A DNA stretch of 64,000 bases from Deltaproteobacteria bacterium (GTDB lineage: Bacteria; Lernaellota; Lernaellaia; JACKCT01), in the NCBI GenBank assembly GCA_020633895.1, contig JACKCT010000010.1, positions 1 to 64,000 of the forward strand, read 5' to 3'. Below the pieces are notes generated by a model. The model worked only from the letters and a program-made list of their open reading frames with translations, was not told the origin of the DNA and did no database searches. Shown piece by piece: positions 8,740 to 17,238 of the stretch; position 1 is the stretch's first letter; every line of letters starts with the position of its first letter. The translations under genes were made by a program, and so were the position numbers.

Positions 8740-10968
8740 ATGAATCCCCACCCTTGGTATCGCCGCGAGGCGGTGGCGGCGGTCCTCGGTACGCTGTTGT
8801 TGGCGCTCGTCTTCTGCTCGCCCATGTTCGTTCATCCGGACGGCATGCGGCAAGGGGACGGCTACCGGGACGAAGACTGGCTGCATGACCTGTCCTTCTA
8901 CTTTTATTTGAAGAAGGCGCTGACCGAATACGGCCAGTTCCCCCTCTACACGCACCTGGTCGGCGGCGGATACCCCATCCTCGGCCACCCGTCCGACGGC
9001 TCCCTCTCCCCCGCCGCGATCCCGTTTTTGTTGTTCAAACCCGAGGTCGCGGTGCGTCTGGTGATGATCCTGCTGCTGTGGGTGGGCACATTGGGCAGCT
9101 ATTGGCTGGCGCGGGAAAGGTTAAATCTGCCGCCGCCTTTCGCGTTCCTGTCGGCGGGGGCCTTCGCGTTTTCCGGCTGGTTTCCGTCGTTCATGCTCAC
9201 CGGGTTTTACGTGCAGATTTTTTATCTGCTCACCCCGATGATCCTTCACGTCATCCAGCGACGTCGCTCGCCGGCCCGCGACGGCGTGATCGCGGGATTG
9301 CTGCTCTACCCGGTCCTGTGCCAATCGGGGAACGGCCTGCCGGCGATCGGCCACTTCCTGACCGTCACCACGTGGTTATTCGCCGCCCAGGATCTACGGC
9401 GCGAAGGCGACGTCCCTCAACGGGTCTGGGGCCATGCCCTCGGGTTGTTCTTGTTCATATCCTTTGTCGTGAGCTACTCCGCCCTGTTCACTCCCGTCGG
9501 TTCGATCTTGGGCGTCGCGGGGGCTTTGTGGTTGGCGTCCAAATATCCGACGTCGCGACGCATGGTGCTGGCTTGGCGGCCGTACCTGGTTCGTCTGGTC
9601 GTGGCGGTCGTGATTCTATCCGCCCTGGGCACGGGCAAGACATTCTCCATTCTCGACACGATGACGGGCGGCCACTATCGCCACGGCGACAAGGACCTGA
9701 CCACCGGCTACCGCTACGGCCGCGTCCCATCCAAGTTCGGGCTGGCCAAGAGGATCGTCCTGGCCTTCGACGAGGTCGGCCGCCTGCGTCGCGGCGATCC
9801 GCCCCTGCCCGAGTTGGCCCATCTGGCCACGGATACGACGACGCCTTTCCTGGACATCATCCTGGGCGTGAAAAAAGGCGACGGGAAAAGCTTCTATCAT
9901 CCGCTGACGTTTCTGAAATATTTCCATCGCCATCTTCCGCTGCAAACGACCTACCGCAACGGCTGGCCCGACAACGCCGAATACGCGGGCCTGGGCCTGA
10001 CCTACGGGGTGATGGCGGTCTTCCTCCTGGCGACGATCCTGGCGCTGCGCCGGTCGGCGCCGTGGCTGATTGTCTTTGCCTTCGAGTTGTTGATCTGCAT
10101 GGGGCCCAATCTGCCCGGCGATCCCTACCGGACGTTCGTCTGGGGGATTCCGGGGTTTGAGGCGTTCAACAACCCGTTCAAGTATTTCAACTTCTTCATC
10201 GTCGTTGCGGTCACGCAGGTCTTCGGCGCGGGGATCTTCGCGTTGACCCGATTCGTGCCGGCGAAAGCGGCGCTGGTGGTGGGCGGGGGATTGCTGCTCT
10301 GGCCGTTGGCGCACAACGCGCCGATCTTCGCCCAATTGCTCTCCAAGCCGGTGAAGACCTTCGAGAAGACGGCGGATTTTTACCAGATCCACCAGATTCC
10401 CGACGACGAAATGCTCGGGATGCCTCGCCGGGCGATCCAGCGCCTGGGGATGTCGCTGCTCAATCGGGAACGCTTCCGATATGACTGCATGCGGGAGTAT
10501 TTCAACGTCCCCGCCGGCATCGGAACCATCGACTGGTACGCCGACATCCATCGGGAGGAAAACGCCATTCCCCGCTACTACGTCGTCCCCAGCCGGGAAC
10601 ATATCGAAAACCCCCGATACCTGGGCGAGGTGTGGTGCGTGGCCGGATCATGCGACGTGGAAGACTGGAACTTTACCATGACGCGCCTGACGGCCACGGT
10701 GAAGACGACCGGCCCGGCGACGGTGATGTTCAATCAGAACTGGACGCAAAAATGGAGCGTCGAAGGAGGTCGGCGGGTTTCCATTAACGGACGGCTGGCC
10801 GTCGAGGTCGACTCGGCCGGGACGCACCGAATCGTGGTTCGCTATCGCCACTGGCCGTTGTTCGCGGCGGTGGCGTGGTCGTTTGTCGCGTTCGTCCTCT
10901 CGTTGGCGTTCCTGGCGATTCCCCCGCGCCACCTGCCGGAACGATGGAGGGAACCGGCCCGTGCCTGA
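8740..10968 (+). CDS. YfhO-like polytopic membrane protein
   Basis: 742 residues with about twelve hydrophobic segments over residues 10-540, then a soluble C-terminal domain and a last membrane helix. The early loop (GDGYRDEDWLHDLSFYFYLKKAL, GGGYPILGHPSDGSLSP) and the ending (ATVMFNQNWTQKWSVEG, GTHRIVVRYRHWP) match the YfhO pattern, in which a lectin-like periplasmic tail follows a GT-C-like core. YfhO proteins are linked to lipid-linked sugar or lipoteichoic acid glycosylation in Firmicutes; the substrate here is unknown. The next gene starts inside its stop region, so the two are translationally coupled. Confidence 0.75.
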   Translation: MNPHPWYRREAVAAVLGTLLLALVFCSPMFVHPDGMRQGDGYRDEDWLHDLSFYFYLKKALTEYGQFPLYTHLVGGGYPILGHPSDGSLSPAAIPFLLFKPEVAVRLVMILLLWVGTLGSYWLARERLNLPPPFAFLSAGAFAFSGWFPSFMLTGFYVQIFYLLTPMILHVIQRRRSPARDGVIAGLLLYPVLCQSGNGLPAIGHFLTVTTWLFAAQDLRREGDVPQRVWGHALGLFLFISFVVSYSALFTPVGSILGVAGALWLASKYPTSRRMVLAWRPYLVRLVVAVVILSALGTGKTFSILDTMTGGHYRHGDKDLTTGYRYGRVPSKFGLAKRIVLAFDEVGRLRRGDPPLPELAHLATDTTTPFLDIILGVKKGDGKSFYHPLTFLKYFHRHLPLQTTYRNGWPDNAEYAGLGLTYGVMAVFLLATILALRRSAPWLIVFAFELLICMGPNLPGDPYRTFVWGIPGFEAFNNPFKYFNFFIVVAVTQVFGAGIFALTRFVPAKAALVVGGGLLLWPLAHNAPIFAQLLSKPVKTFEKTADFYQIHQIPDDEMLGMPRRAIQRLGMSLLNRERFRYDCMREYFNVPAGIGTIDWYADIHREENAIPRYYVVPSREHIENPRYLGEVWCVAGSCDVEDWNFTMTRLTATVKTTGPATVMFNQNWTQKWSVEGGRRVSINGRLAVEVDSAGTHRIVVRYRHWPLFAAVAWSFVAFVLSLAFLAIPPRHLPERWREPARA

Positions 10969-11941
10969 GCGTCCGACCCTGCGCCTGTTGGATTACAAGA
11001 ACACCCTGGTGATGCTGATCGCCACGGCCCTCATCCTGGGCGGCGTTTTCTACCTTGTCCCGATGCGCGCAACCTGGGCGGCGCTACGGGGCCTGCCCTG
11101 GGGGATCTCGGCGGCGGCGATGGTGGTCTCGTTGGTTTTCAACGTGGGTCTCTACGCCGATCGCTGGCGACGCACCTTGTCCTACATCGGCATCCGTCTG
11201 TCCCTGGCCGACGCCTTGCGCATCCACCTGGCCACCGGGCCGCTGCGACTCTTGTTCCCCATTCAAACCGGCGAACTGATCACCGCCGCCGTGGCCGCGA
11301 AAAAAGCCGACGCCCCCGTGGCCGTCGTCGCGGGCGCCATCGCTTACAACAAATATCTCACGCTCCTGGCGACGCTCTTGATGCTGGGGATTGCCGCCGC
11401 GATGCACCCCGGCGCGGTGGGACCGCTGGGCGCCGCCGTCGGTCTGGCCGGGTTGGCCGCTTTTCTGGCGGTCGGCACCTTGAACTTCCAAAAGGTCCGC
11501 GAGGGTCTGGCCCGCCTGTTGGCCAAGCTGCCTTTCCTGACCACCCGCCTGCCGCTGGATTTTTTTCTGCCGTTCGACCGTTTGAGCCGCCCGGAGCGCG
11601 CCCGGCTGCTGGCCTATTCCTTTGTCTTTCAGTGCTCGGAAATCATCTCGTGCGCCCTGATCTTCCACGCGCTCAAAATCCCCCTGTCGTTCTGGGATCT
11701 CGTGGCGGTGGTGCAGGTCATCGTGCTCGTCTCGAATCTGCCGATCACCATTGCCGGGGTGGGAACCCGCGAGGGGGCGGCCCTGGTGCTCCTGGGCACG
11801 CTGACGACGAACGAAAACGCCGTCGCGGCGGGCGTCGCGTTTTCGTTTTTCGAATATCTTTGGCCGATGCTGGTGGGCCTGATCTGGCTGCCCGGACTGA
11901 TCCGCCGCCCGCGTTCAAACAGCGGCGGCGGCCCGGACTAA
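10961..11941 (+). CDS. lysylphosphatidylglycerol synthase TM-like / flippase-like membrane protein
   Basis: 326 residues with eight or so membrane segments and the hallmarks of the UPF0104/LPG_synthase_TM family: GLYADRWRRTLSYIGIRLSLADALRIHLATGPLR (shown in part), ATGPLRLLFPIQTGEL, and NLPITIAGVGTREGAALVLL. Members include the membrane half of MprF and AglD-like proteins that handle lipid-linked head groups or sugars. The catalytic C-terminal domain of MprF is absent. The GTG start at 10961 has GGAGG at 10 nt and overlaps the YfhO-like stop by 8 nt. Its stop overlaps that of the convergent esterase gene by 4 bases. Confidence 0.8.
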   Translation: MPERPTLRLLDYKNTLVMLIATALILGGVFYLVPMRATWAALRGLPWGISAAAMVVSLVFNVGLYADRWRRTLSYIGIRLSLADALRIHLATGPLRLLFPIQTGELITAAVAAKKADAPVAVVAGAIAYNKYLTLLATLLMLGIAAAMHPGAVGPLGAAVGLAGLAAFLAVGTLNFQKVREGLARLLAKLPFLTTRLPLDFFLPFDRLSRPERARLLAYSFVFQCSEIISCALIFHALKIPLSFWDLVAVVQVIVLVSNLPITIAGVGTREGAALVLLGTLTTNENAVAAGVAFSFFEYLWPMLVGLIWLPGLIRRPRSNSGGGPD

Positions 11942-13089
11942 AGGTGGTCGTAGAGGAACGAGCGGATGCGCGTCGGACACAGGGCGCAGGCGTCCAGCGT
12001 CTCGTGCCCGCCGTTCTGGATGGCGATGAGCTTGTTGGGAATGCCCAAGGCGTCGGCGACCGGGTGAATGAGACCCGATCCCTCGGTGCTGATGCCTTCG
12101 TAGAAGGGAATGACCTTGTCGTCGGTGCCGTGCACACTGATGATCATCGGCTCGCCCCGGTCCAGCAGATCCGTTGAGACGATCCCACCGGCCACGTTGA
12201 TCACGCCCTTGACCTCGGACGAATAACCCGGATTGCCGCTGTCGCCGTCCAGCCCGCCGTGTTCTTCCACGTATTTAAAGGCGAAGCGGCTGATGTATTT
12301 GAGGACTTCCCGATCCTTGGTCATGTACGCGCTATGCAGCGCCGACACGGCCCCGGCCGAGAACCCGCCGATGAAGATGTTGTCCGGATCGATGCGGTAG
12401 TCGTTTTGGTGCTTGCGGAAGAACCGCACGGCCGCCCGTATGTCGGCGATGCCGTCGAAAAGCTCGAACAGGTCGGAATACTGGTTGTTGGTGTCGGCCA
12501 GGCGATAGTCGATGGACGCGAACACATAGCCCGAGCGGGCGAAAAAGTCGCCATCGCTGGAGAATTCCCGAGTGGTGCCGCCGCTGCCGTGGGCCATGAT
12601 GATCAGCGGACGGTTGGCGGCCGTGTCGCCCTCGCCTTCGTAGACGTCCATCTTGAGCACGTAGTTGCGGCCGGCTTGGGAGATGTTGCTGCCGTAGACG
12701 ACATCCCGTTCCACGTCCGCCCGGTCGAAGACGAATTCCTTGTAGCGGATCGGATCGGGGGCGTCGTCGTCGCCCAGGTCATCGTCCACGACGTCGTCGT
12801 CAGCCACGTCGTCATCCGAGAAGTCGTCGTCGGAAATATCGTCATCGAGGACGTCATCGTCCGCAAAGTCGTCGTCATCGTCCGTCGCGACCGTGTCATC
12901 GTCCGCGGCGACATCGTCGTCGGCCGCGTCGTCATCCGAAACGGACGCGTCGTCGTCCAATACCACCGAGTCGGTTTCGGCGGCCGCATCGTCCTCGTCC
13001 GAGACCTCCGGCGCGCCGCAAGCGACCTGAAAAACGACAAAAATGGAAAAAAAGCACAGGGCTAGACGTACCACCCGACCGGTCGTCAT
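11938..13089 (-). CDS. lipoprotein alpha/beta-hydrolase with Asp-rich linker
   Basis: 383 residues. The signal peptide ends in a lipobox (VFQVAC), then about 90 residues of DDD-rich linker, then an alpha/beta-hydrolase domain. Catalytic landmarks are an oxyanion-loop HGSGG, the nucleophile elbow GFSAG, an Asp in HGTDDKVIPF and a His in NGGHETL. Closest families are the secreted feruloyl-esterase/PHB-depolymerase-like esterases; the substrate is not predictable. The start at 13089 has a GGGGGA ribosome binding site. The linker probably holds the enzyme off the membrane as a surface or periplasmic lipoprotein. Confidence 0.85.
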   Translation of the reverse strand: MTTGRVVRLALCFFSIFVVFQVACGAPEVSDEDDAAAETDSVVLDDDASVSDDDAADDDVAADDDTVATDDDDDFADDDVLDDDISDDDFSDDDVADDDVVDDDLGDDDAPDPIRYKEFVFDRADVERDVVYGSNISQAGRNYVLKMDVYEGEGDTAANRPLIIMAHGSGGTTREFSSDGDFFARSGYVFASIDYRLADTNNQYSDLFELFDGIADIRAAVRFFRKHQNDYRIDPDNIFIGGFSAGAVSALHSAYMTKDREVLKYISRFAFKYVEEHGGLDGDSGNPGYSSEVKGVINVAGGIVSTDLLDRGEPMIISVHGTDDKVIPFYEGISTEGSGLIHPVADALGIPNKLIAIQNGGHETLDACALCPTRIRSFLYDHL

Positions 13090-13322
13090 GGAAATTCCCC
13101 CGAAATAGGAAACCACATTGCGAGACCCAAACAGTCTCGACAACTGATTAAAATGATTTGGGAATTGACTCCCAACGCTCCGCGTGGTCCAGGGACTACC
13201 GCTAACCCTGAACAGCGGTCAGGCCGTTACTATAGCAGATAGACGTCGAAAGTCTCTAAGAAGTTGCGCGGAGTGTTCTTTTTGACGCGCTGCATCGCGC
13301 CACGAAGATATTTAAGCGTTTT
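13090..13322. other. 233-base intergenic stretch, no gene seen
   Basis: Lies between two minus-strand genes. It is more AT-rich than its surroundings and holds short A/T runs and a TATAGT on the minus strand, which may be a -10 box for the hydrolase gene. No ORF, RNA or terminator is convincing. Confidence 0.4.
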
Positions 13323-13937
13323 TCAGTGACCTTCATAACATTTTGAATCAGCCCGTCCGACGCATTTCGCCGGATTTCCCGCGACCACGTCCCCCGGAGC
13401 GACATCCCGCGTCACCACCGCTCCCGCGCCGACCAAAGCCCTCTCGCCCACACGCACCCCGGGCAGGATCGTGGCGTTGGCGCCGATAACGGCCTTGCGT
13501 CCGATGACCGGGCCGCTCAGGTTGTCCTTGACGCCGGGATAGGTGGGATATTTGGCGTTGGTCAGGCACACGCGGGGCCCGATCCAGCAGCCGTCCTCCA
13601 GCACCGAATGCTCGGGGATGAACGCGCCGGAATGGATGCGCACCTCGTTGCCGACGGTGACGTGATGTTCAAGAACGGCGCCGGTGCCGACGCTGACCTT
13701 GTGGCCCAGGCGGCAGTTTTCACGGATGGTGGCGTGGTGGCCGACGAACAGGTCGTCCCCGGTTCGCACCCCGGCATAGATCACCGCGTGGGAGGAAATC
13801 CGCGCGCGCATCCCGAACACCGGCGGCGGCAGGTCCGGGCCGCGCAGGGGCTGCACGCCCAATTCGACGTATTCGCCGATATCGGCCTCGTCGCCGAAAA
13901 CGCCCTCCCCGGGCTCGATGACGTCTATCTCGTCCAT
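13323..13937 (-). CDS. left-handed beta-helix N-acetyltransferase (WbpD/WlbB-like)
   Basis: 204 residues, almost entirely hexapeptide repeats ([LIV]-G-x4), for example VIGRKAVIGANATILPGVRV and ALVGAGAVVTRDVAPG, ending in the family's VVAGNPAK. It resembles UDP-2-acetamido-3-amino-2,3-dideoxy-glucuronate N-acetyltransferases, which use acetyl-CoA to acetylate a 3-amino sugar nucleotide. The genes just upstream encode the Gfo/Idh oxidoreductase and DegT aminotransferase of the same pathway, which strengthens the call. The ATG at 13937 overlaps the stop of the upstream gene by 13 nt. The acceptor sugar is inferred from context. Confidence 0.85.
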   Translation of the reverse strand: MDEIDVIEPGEGVFGDEADIGEYVELGVQPLRGPDLPPPVFGMRARISSHAVIYAGVRTGDDLFVGHHATIRENCRLGHKVSVGTGAVLEHHVTVGNEVRIHSGAFIPEHSVLEDGCWIGPRVCLTNAKYPTYPGVKDNLSGPVIGRKAVIGANATILPGVRVGERALVGAGAVVTRDVAPGDVVAGNPAKCVGRADSKCYEGH

Positions 13938-14986
13938 TCGTTGTTGGCCGCCCGTTCGGCGCGGATCTCGTGGGGTCCGTTGTTGGCGGCGGTGAGGATC
14001 GCCTGAATCACCTTGGTCACTTCCACCGATTCCCGCCCGCCGGTCAGGGGTGGCCGCCCGGTATCCAGGCACTCGAGGAAATGCCGGCACTCGCCCAGCA
14101 ACGGCTCTTCGTACTGCATCCCCAGCTCGTAAGTCTGCTCCGGTGTGCCGACAATCCGGGGCGCGGCCACCGTCGACTCCCCGTCCCAGTCGAAACGCAG
14201 GGCCTGGGGCGAGTAGATATCGATGCGGTCGTGGGCCGCGATTTCGTCGTAGACCACCGCCCCCCGTGCGCCGATGACGACGATATGCCGCTTCTTCTGC
14301 GGATCGATCCAGGACAGGCCGATTTTCGCGGACACGCCGCCGGCAAAATCCATCTCGATTTCGGCGACGTCCTCGATGCCCGAGTGCTTCACGCACCGCG
14401 TCTTCGAACGCACCCGCTCGGGCACGCCGCCGAACCAGTGGGCCAGGATGCTGACGTCATGGGGCGCCAGGGCCCAGATCACATTGGCGTGCTTGGAGCG
14501 CAGATTCAGGCCGGTGCGCGTGCTGTAGACCTCCCGCACCGGTCCGACGCGCCCGCTGGCGAGAATGGCGCCGATCTGGTCGATGGCCAGGTTGTAGCGA
14601 TAGGTCAGCCCCACCATCAGCAGGCGACCGCGCTCCTCGGCCACGCGCACCACTTCGCGCACCTGCCCCAGGGACAGGGCCATGGGTTTTTCCACGAATA
14701 GGTGCTTTCCGGCCTCCAGGGCCCGGAGCGCCACCGAGTGATGCAGTTGCGGCGGCAGGGCAAGCATGAGGGCATTCGTGTCGGGATCGTCGAGCAGGTC
14801 GGAAAGGTCGGTCGTCGTGCGGATATCATACTCGCGACGGATGTCGTCCAGGCGATCCGCGTCGGCGTCGCACACCCAACGCACCCGCTCCGGCGCCAGG
14901 CGCGTCAGATTGCGCAGGATGTTCGGCCCCCAATAGCCGACCCCCACGAGCGCGACGCCTTTTTCCCGATTTGAACCCTGGTGCAT
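13925..14986 (-). CDS. Gfo/Idh/MocA sugar-nucleotide oxidoreductase (WbpB-like)
   Basis: 353 residues. An N-terminal Rossmann fold (VGVGYWGPNILRNL) and the family's EKP motif (LFVEKPMAL) precede the Gfo/Idh C-terminal domain. The GYWGPN form is typical of the branch that oxidises UDP-N-acetylglucosaminuronate at C3 before transamination. It sits between the aminotransferase and acetyltransferase genes. Together they form the WbpB-E-D part of a route to a UDP-2,3-diacetamido-uronic acid; the 6-dehydrogenase (WbpA) is not in this window. The start at 14986 lies 5 nt after the stop of the aminotransferase gene. Confidence 0.85.
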   Translation of the reverse strand: MHQGSNREKGVALVGVGYWGPNILRNLTRLAPERVRWVCDADADRLDDIRREYDIRTTTDLSDLLDDPDTNALMLALPPQLHHSVALRALEAGKHLFVEKPMALSLGQVREVVRVAEERGRLLMVGLTYRYNLAIDQIGAILASGRVGPVREVYSTRTGLNLRSKHANVIWALAPHDVSILAHWFGGVPERVRSKTRCVKHSGIEDVAEIEMDFAGGVSAKIGLSWIDPQKKRHIVVIGARGAVVYDEIAAHDRIDIYSPQALRFDWDGESTVAAPRIVGTPEQTYELGMQYEEPLLGECRHFLECLDTGRPPLTGGRESVEVTKVIQAILTAANNGPHEIRAERAANNEWTR

Positions 14987-14991
14987 TCCGA

Positions 14992-16110
14992 TTAGATTAG
15001 AAGTTCGGTGAGCACATCGCAAATATATTCGGCATCTTTTACGGTCATTTTCTCATGGCAGGGCAGCCCGACGGCCCGGCGGTCCCAGACGCGGGATGTT
15101 GCCGGATTTCCCGGGCTTTCGCCTTCCTCGACGCGATACGGTCCCAGCAGGCTCAGCGACCGGCCGGGGATATTGGCCTGAATTCCGGCGGCGGCAAGAC
15201 GCTCGATGATGCCCTGTCGGTCGACGTCCGAGGGCAAAACCACCGCGAAGGTCTGATGATTCCAACGCACCCCCGGCCCCTCGACCGGACAGCGCAACGG
15301 GCCGATTTTCGCCAAGCGGTCCCGATAGACGTCCCCAACGGCCCGGCGTCGATCGATACGTTCGCCCAAATCGGCCAAGTGGGCCAGTCCCAACGCGGCG
15401 GCGATTTCCGGCAAGCGCAGGTTCATCCCGGGAAAGGCGACCTCGCGCGCCCCATCAAATCCATGGTTAGACAATGAACGCACCCGCGCCGCCAGATCGG
15501 CGTCGTCGGTAAGCAGCGCGCCGCCCTCGCCGGTCGTCACCATTTTGCGCGGATGAAAGCTCAAGACACCGATGCCGCTCGCACCTCCCACCGCCCGGCC
15601 GTCGACGGTCGTGCCCACCGCGCAGGCCGAATCTTCGATCAATATCGCCCCATTCTCCTTCGCCCAGGCGCCGATCTCCGCCACCGACGCGGGCCACCCG
15701 AACTGATGCACCGCCACGACAGCCTTGACCGGTCCGTCAACGTTTCCCGACACGGCTTCGACGCCGGATAAGTCGATATTTCCCCTAACTCCATCGACAT
15801 CGGCGAACACCACCCTCGCCCCCGTCAGCGCCACGGCGTTGGCCGTCGCCACGAAGCCGTAGTCCGGGACGATGACGTTGTCCCCCGGCCCGACGTCCAA
15901 TTCGCGAAGCGTCGCGTAAAGCGCCATGGTGCCGGAGTTGAGGGTAACGGCGTGGGCGCATCCGAAATAGTCGCACAACGCCGCTTCGAATCGCTCGACG
16001 TATTCTCCCTGCGTCAGACGGCCGGATTCGAGGATGCGGCGGATGTCGTCCAGGACGGCTTCATCGACGGTCGGATGGGCCAGGCGGATCAGGTCGCGCT
16101 CAGTCGACAT
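14992..16110 (-). CDS. DegT/DnrJ/EryC1/StrS sugar aminotransferase (WbpE-like)
   Basis: 372 residues, full length for the family. PLP-binding features are visible: NSGTMALYATLREL, GDNVIVPDYGFVAT, the Asp of LIEDSACAVG, and the Schiff-base Lys in SFHPRKMVTTGEGG. The enzyme would transfer an amino group from glutamate to a 3-keto (or 4-keto) sugar nucleotide. The adjoining Gfo/Idh and acetyltransferase genes favour the 3-amino uronic-acid route. Its start overlaps the epimerase stop by 11 nt. Confidence 0.88.
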   Translation of the reverse strand: MSTERDLIRLAHPTVDEAVLDDIRRILESGRLTQGEYVERFEAALCDYFGCAHAVTLNSGTMALYATLRELDVGPGDNVIVPDYGFVATANAVALTGARVVFADVDGVRGNIDLSGVEAVSGNVDGPVKAVVAVHQFGWPASVAEIGAWAKENGAILIEDSACAVGTTVDGRAVGGASGIGVLSFHPRKMVTTGEGGALLTDDADLAARVRSLSNHGFDGAREVAFPGMNLRLPEIAAALGLAHLADLGERIDRRRAVGDVYRDRLAKIGPLRCPVEGPGVRWNHQTFAVVLPSDVDRQGIIERLAAAGIQANIPGRSLSLLGPYRVEEGESPGNPATSRVWDRRAVGLPCHEKMTVKDAEYICDVLTELLI

Positions 16111-17074
16111 GATGCGTTCGGTACCATTCGATCGTGCGGGAAAGGCCCTCGTCCAAACCGACCTTCGGGTCGAATTTCAACTCGGCGCGGGCGCGGTCGA
16201 TATTCGGCGTACGCTTGGGGATGTCGGTGCCGAAATGGGGTTCGAAGCGGATCTTGGACCGGCTGTCGGCCAGGCTCACAATGCGCTGGGCGAGGTCGCC
16301 GACGGTGATCGTCGCGTCCGGATTGCCGACGTTGTAGACGCGCCCGGTGAGGCCTTTTCGGGTCAGCGCTTCGAGCATCGCCGCGACGAAATCGTCCACG
16401 TAGCACCAGGCCCGCACCTGCGTTCCGTCGCCGTGGACCACGATGTCCTCGCCGGCGATGGCGTTGATGACCATGTCGCGAATCGCCCCCGCGCCGGTCT
16501 GGCCGGGGCCGAAGATGTTGAACGGCCGCAACGCGACCACGTCCGCCTTGTGCTCCTCGCCCCACATCATGGCCGATTTTTCCGCCGCGATCTTGGACAC
16601 GGCGTAGGACCACCGGGAGTCGTCGATGGCCCCCACCTGCAACAGCGCCGTCTCGTCCGCGCTTTCGGCGTGGACACCGTAGACCTCGCTGGTGGTGACG
16701 ATGACCAGACGCCCCGGCGGTTTGTCGGCCATGGCCTTGAGCAGGTTCAGCGTGCCACCAACGTTGACGCGCATAACCTGATAGGGCTGCTCATAATAAC
16801 GATGCACCCCCGCGATGGCGGCCATGTGAATGACCTCGTCCACCTCGCCCACCGCGTCGGCCACCGATTTTTCGTCGTTGATGTCGCCCCGGACGATTTC
16901 CAGCCCGGCGCGCTCGGCATCGGTCAGAAAACGCAGCGAATCTCGGGAGAAGTCGTCGAAGATCCGCACATGCCGCCGATCCCGAAGCGCCAGGGCCACC
17001 CGGCTGCCCAGAAACCCGGCGCCGCCGGTTATCAAAAGTCGCGGCTTGGACACACTGACAGGGGTTTGATCCAT
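16100..17074 (-). CDS. NAD-dependent sugar-nucleotide epimerase/dehydratase (SDR)
   Basis: 324 residues, extended SDR. The nucleotide motif is GGAGFLGS, the active-site signature is SYAVSK (YxxxK) preceded by VTTSEVYG, and RPFNIFGPGQ and VYNVGNPDATITV are typical of UDP-glucose 4-epimerase/UDP-glucuronate decarboxylase-like enzymes. The exact reaction cannot be read from motifs. It is the first of four tightly packed minus-strand genes for an amino-sugar nucleotide. The start at 17074 was preferred over 17110 because it lies nearer the Rossmann fold. Confidence 0.87.
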   Translation of the reverse strand: MDQTPVSVSKPRLLITGGAGFLGSRVALALRDRRHVRIFDDFSRDSLRFLTDAERAGLEIVRGDINDEKSVADAVGEVDEVIHMAAIAGVHRYYEQPYQVMRVNVGGTLNLLKAMADKPPGRLVIVTTSEVYGVHAESADETALLQVGAIDDSRWSYAVSKIAAEKSAMMWGEEHKADVVALRPFNIFGPGQTGAGAIRDMVINAIAGEDIVVHGDGTQVRAWCYVDDFVAAMLEALTRKGLTGRVYNVGNPDATITVGDLAQRIVSLADSRSKIRFEPHFGTDIPKRTPNIDRARAELKFDPKVGLDEGLSRTIEWYRTHHVD

Positions 17075-17203
17075 CGGACAATTCACGCACACCCGTCGAA
17101 GCATTGTCAACGCGAATCGACCGGCCAGTTAAGCGAAATTCCCTCGTTTTTTCCCAATTCGGGATCGGGGAGACAGGGAGGCATCACGAAACGGCTCGTT
17201 GCG

Positions 17204-17233
17204 TTGTCGGCCGTCGCGGGCCTGTGGTATGAG
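17204..17233 (+). promoter_or_regulatory. candidate promoter, possibly leaderless
   Basis: TTGTCG (17204-17209), 18 nt, TATGAG (17228-17233). The ATG at 17239 is 5 nt past the -10 box. Confidence 0.3.
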
Positions 17234-17238
17234 ATCCT

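Noticed and set aside
12740-12980. GTCGTCATC-type short repeats as a possible CRISPR or tandem array
   Set aside because: They encode the poly-Asp linker of the hydrolase lipoprotein. There is no regular repeat/spacer structure.
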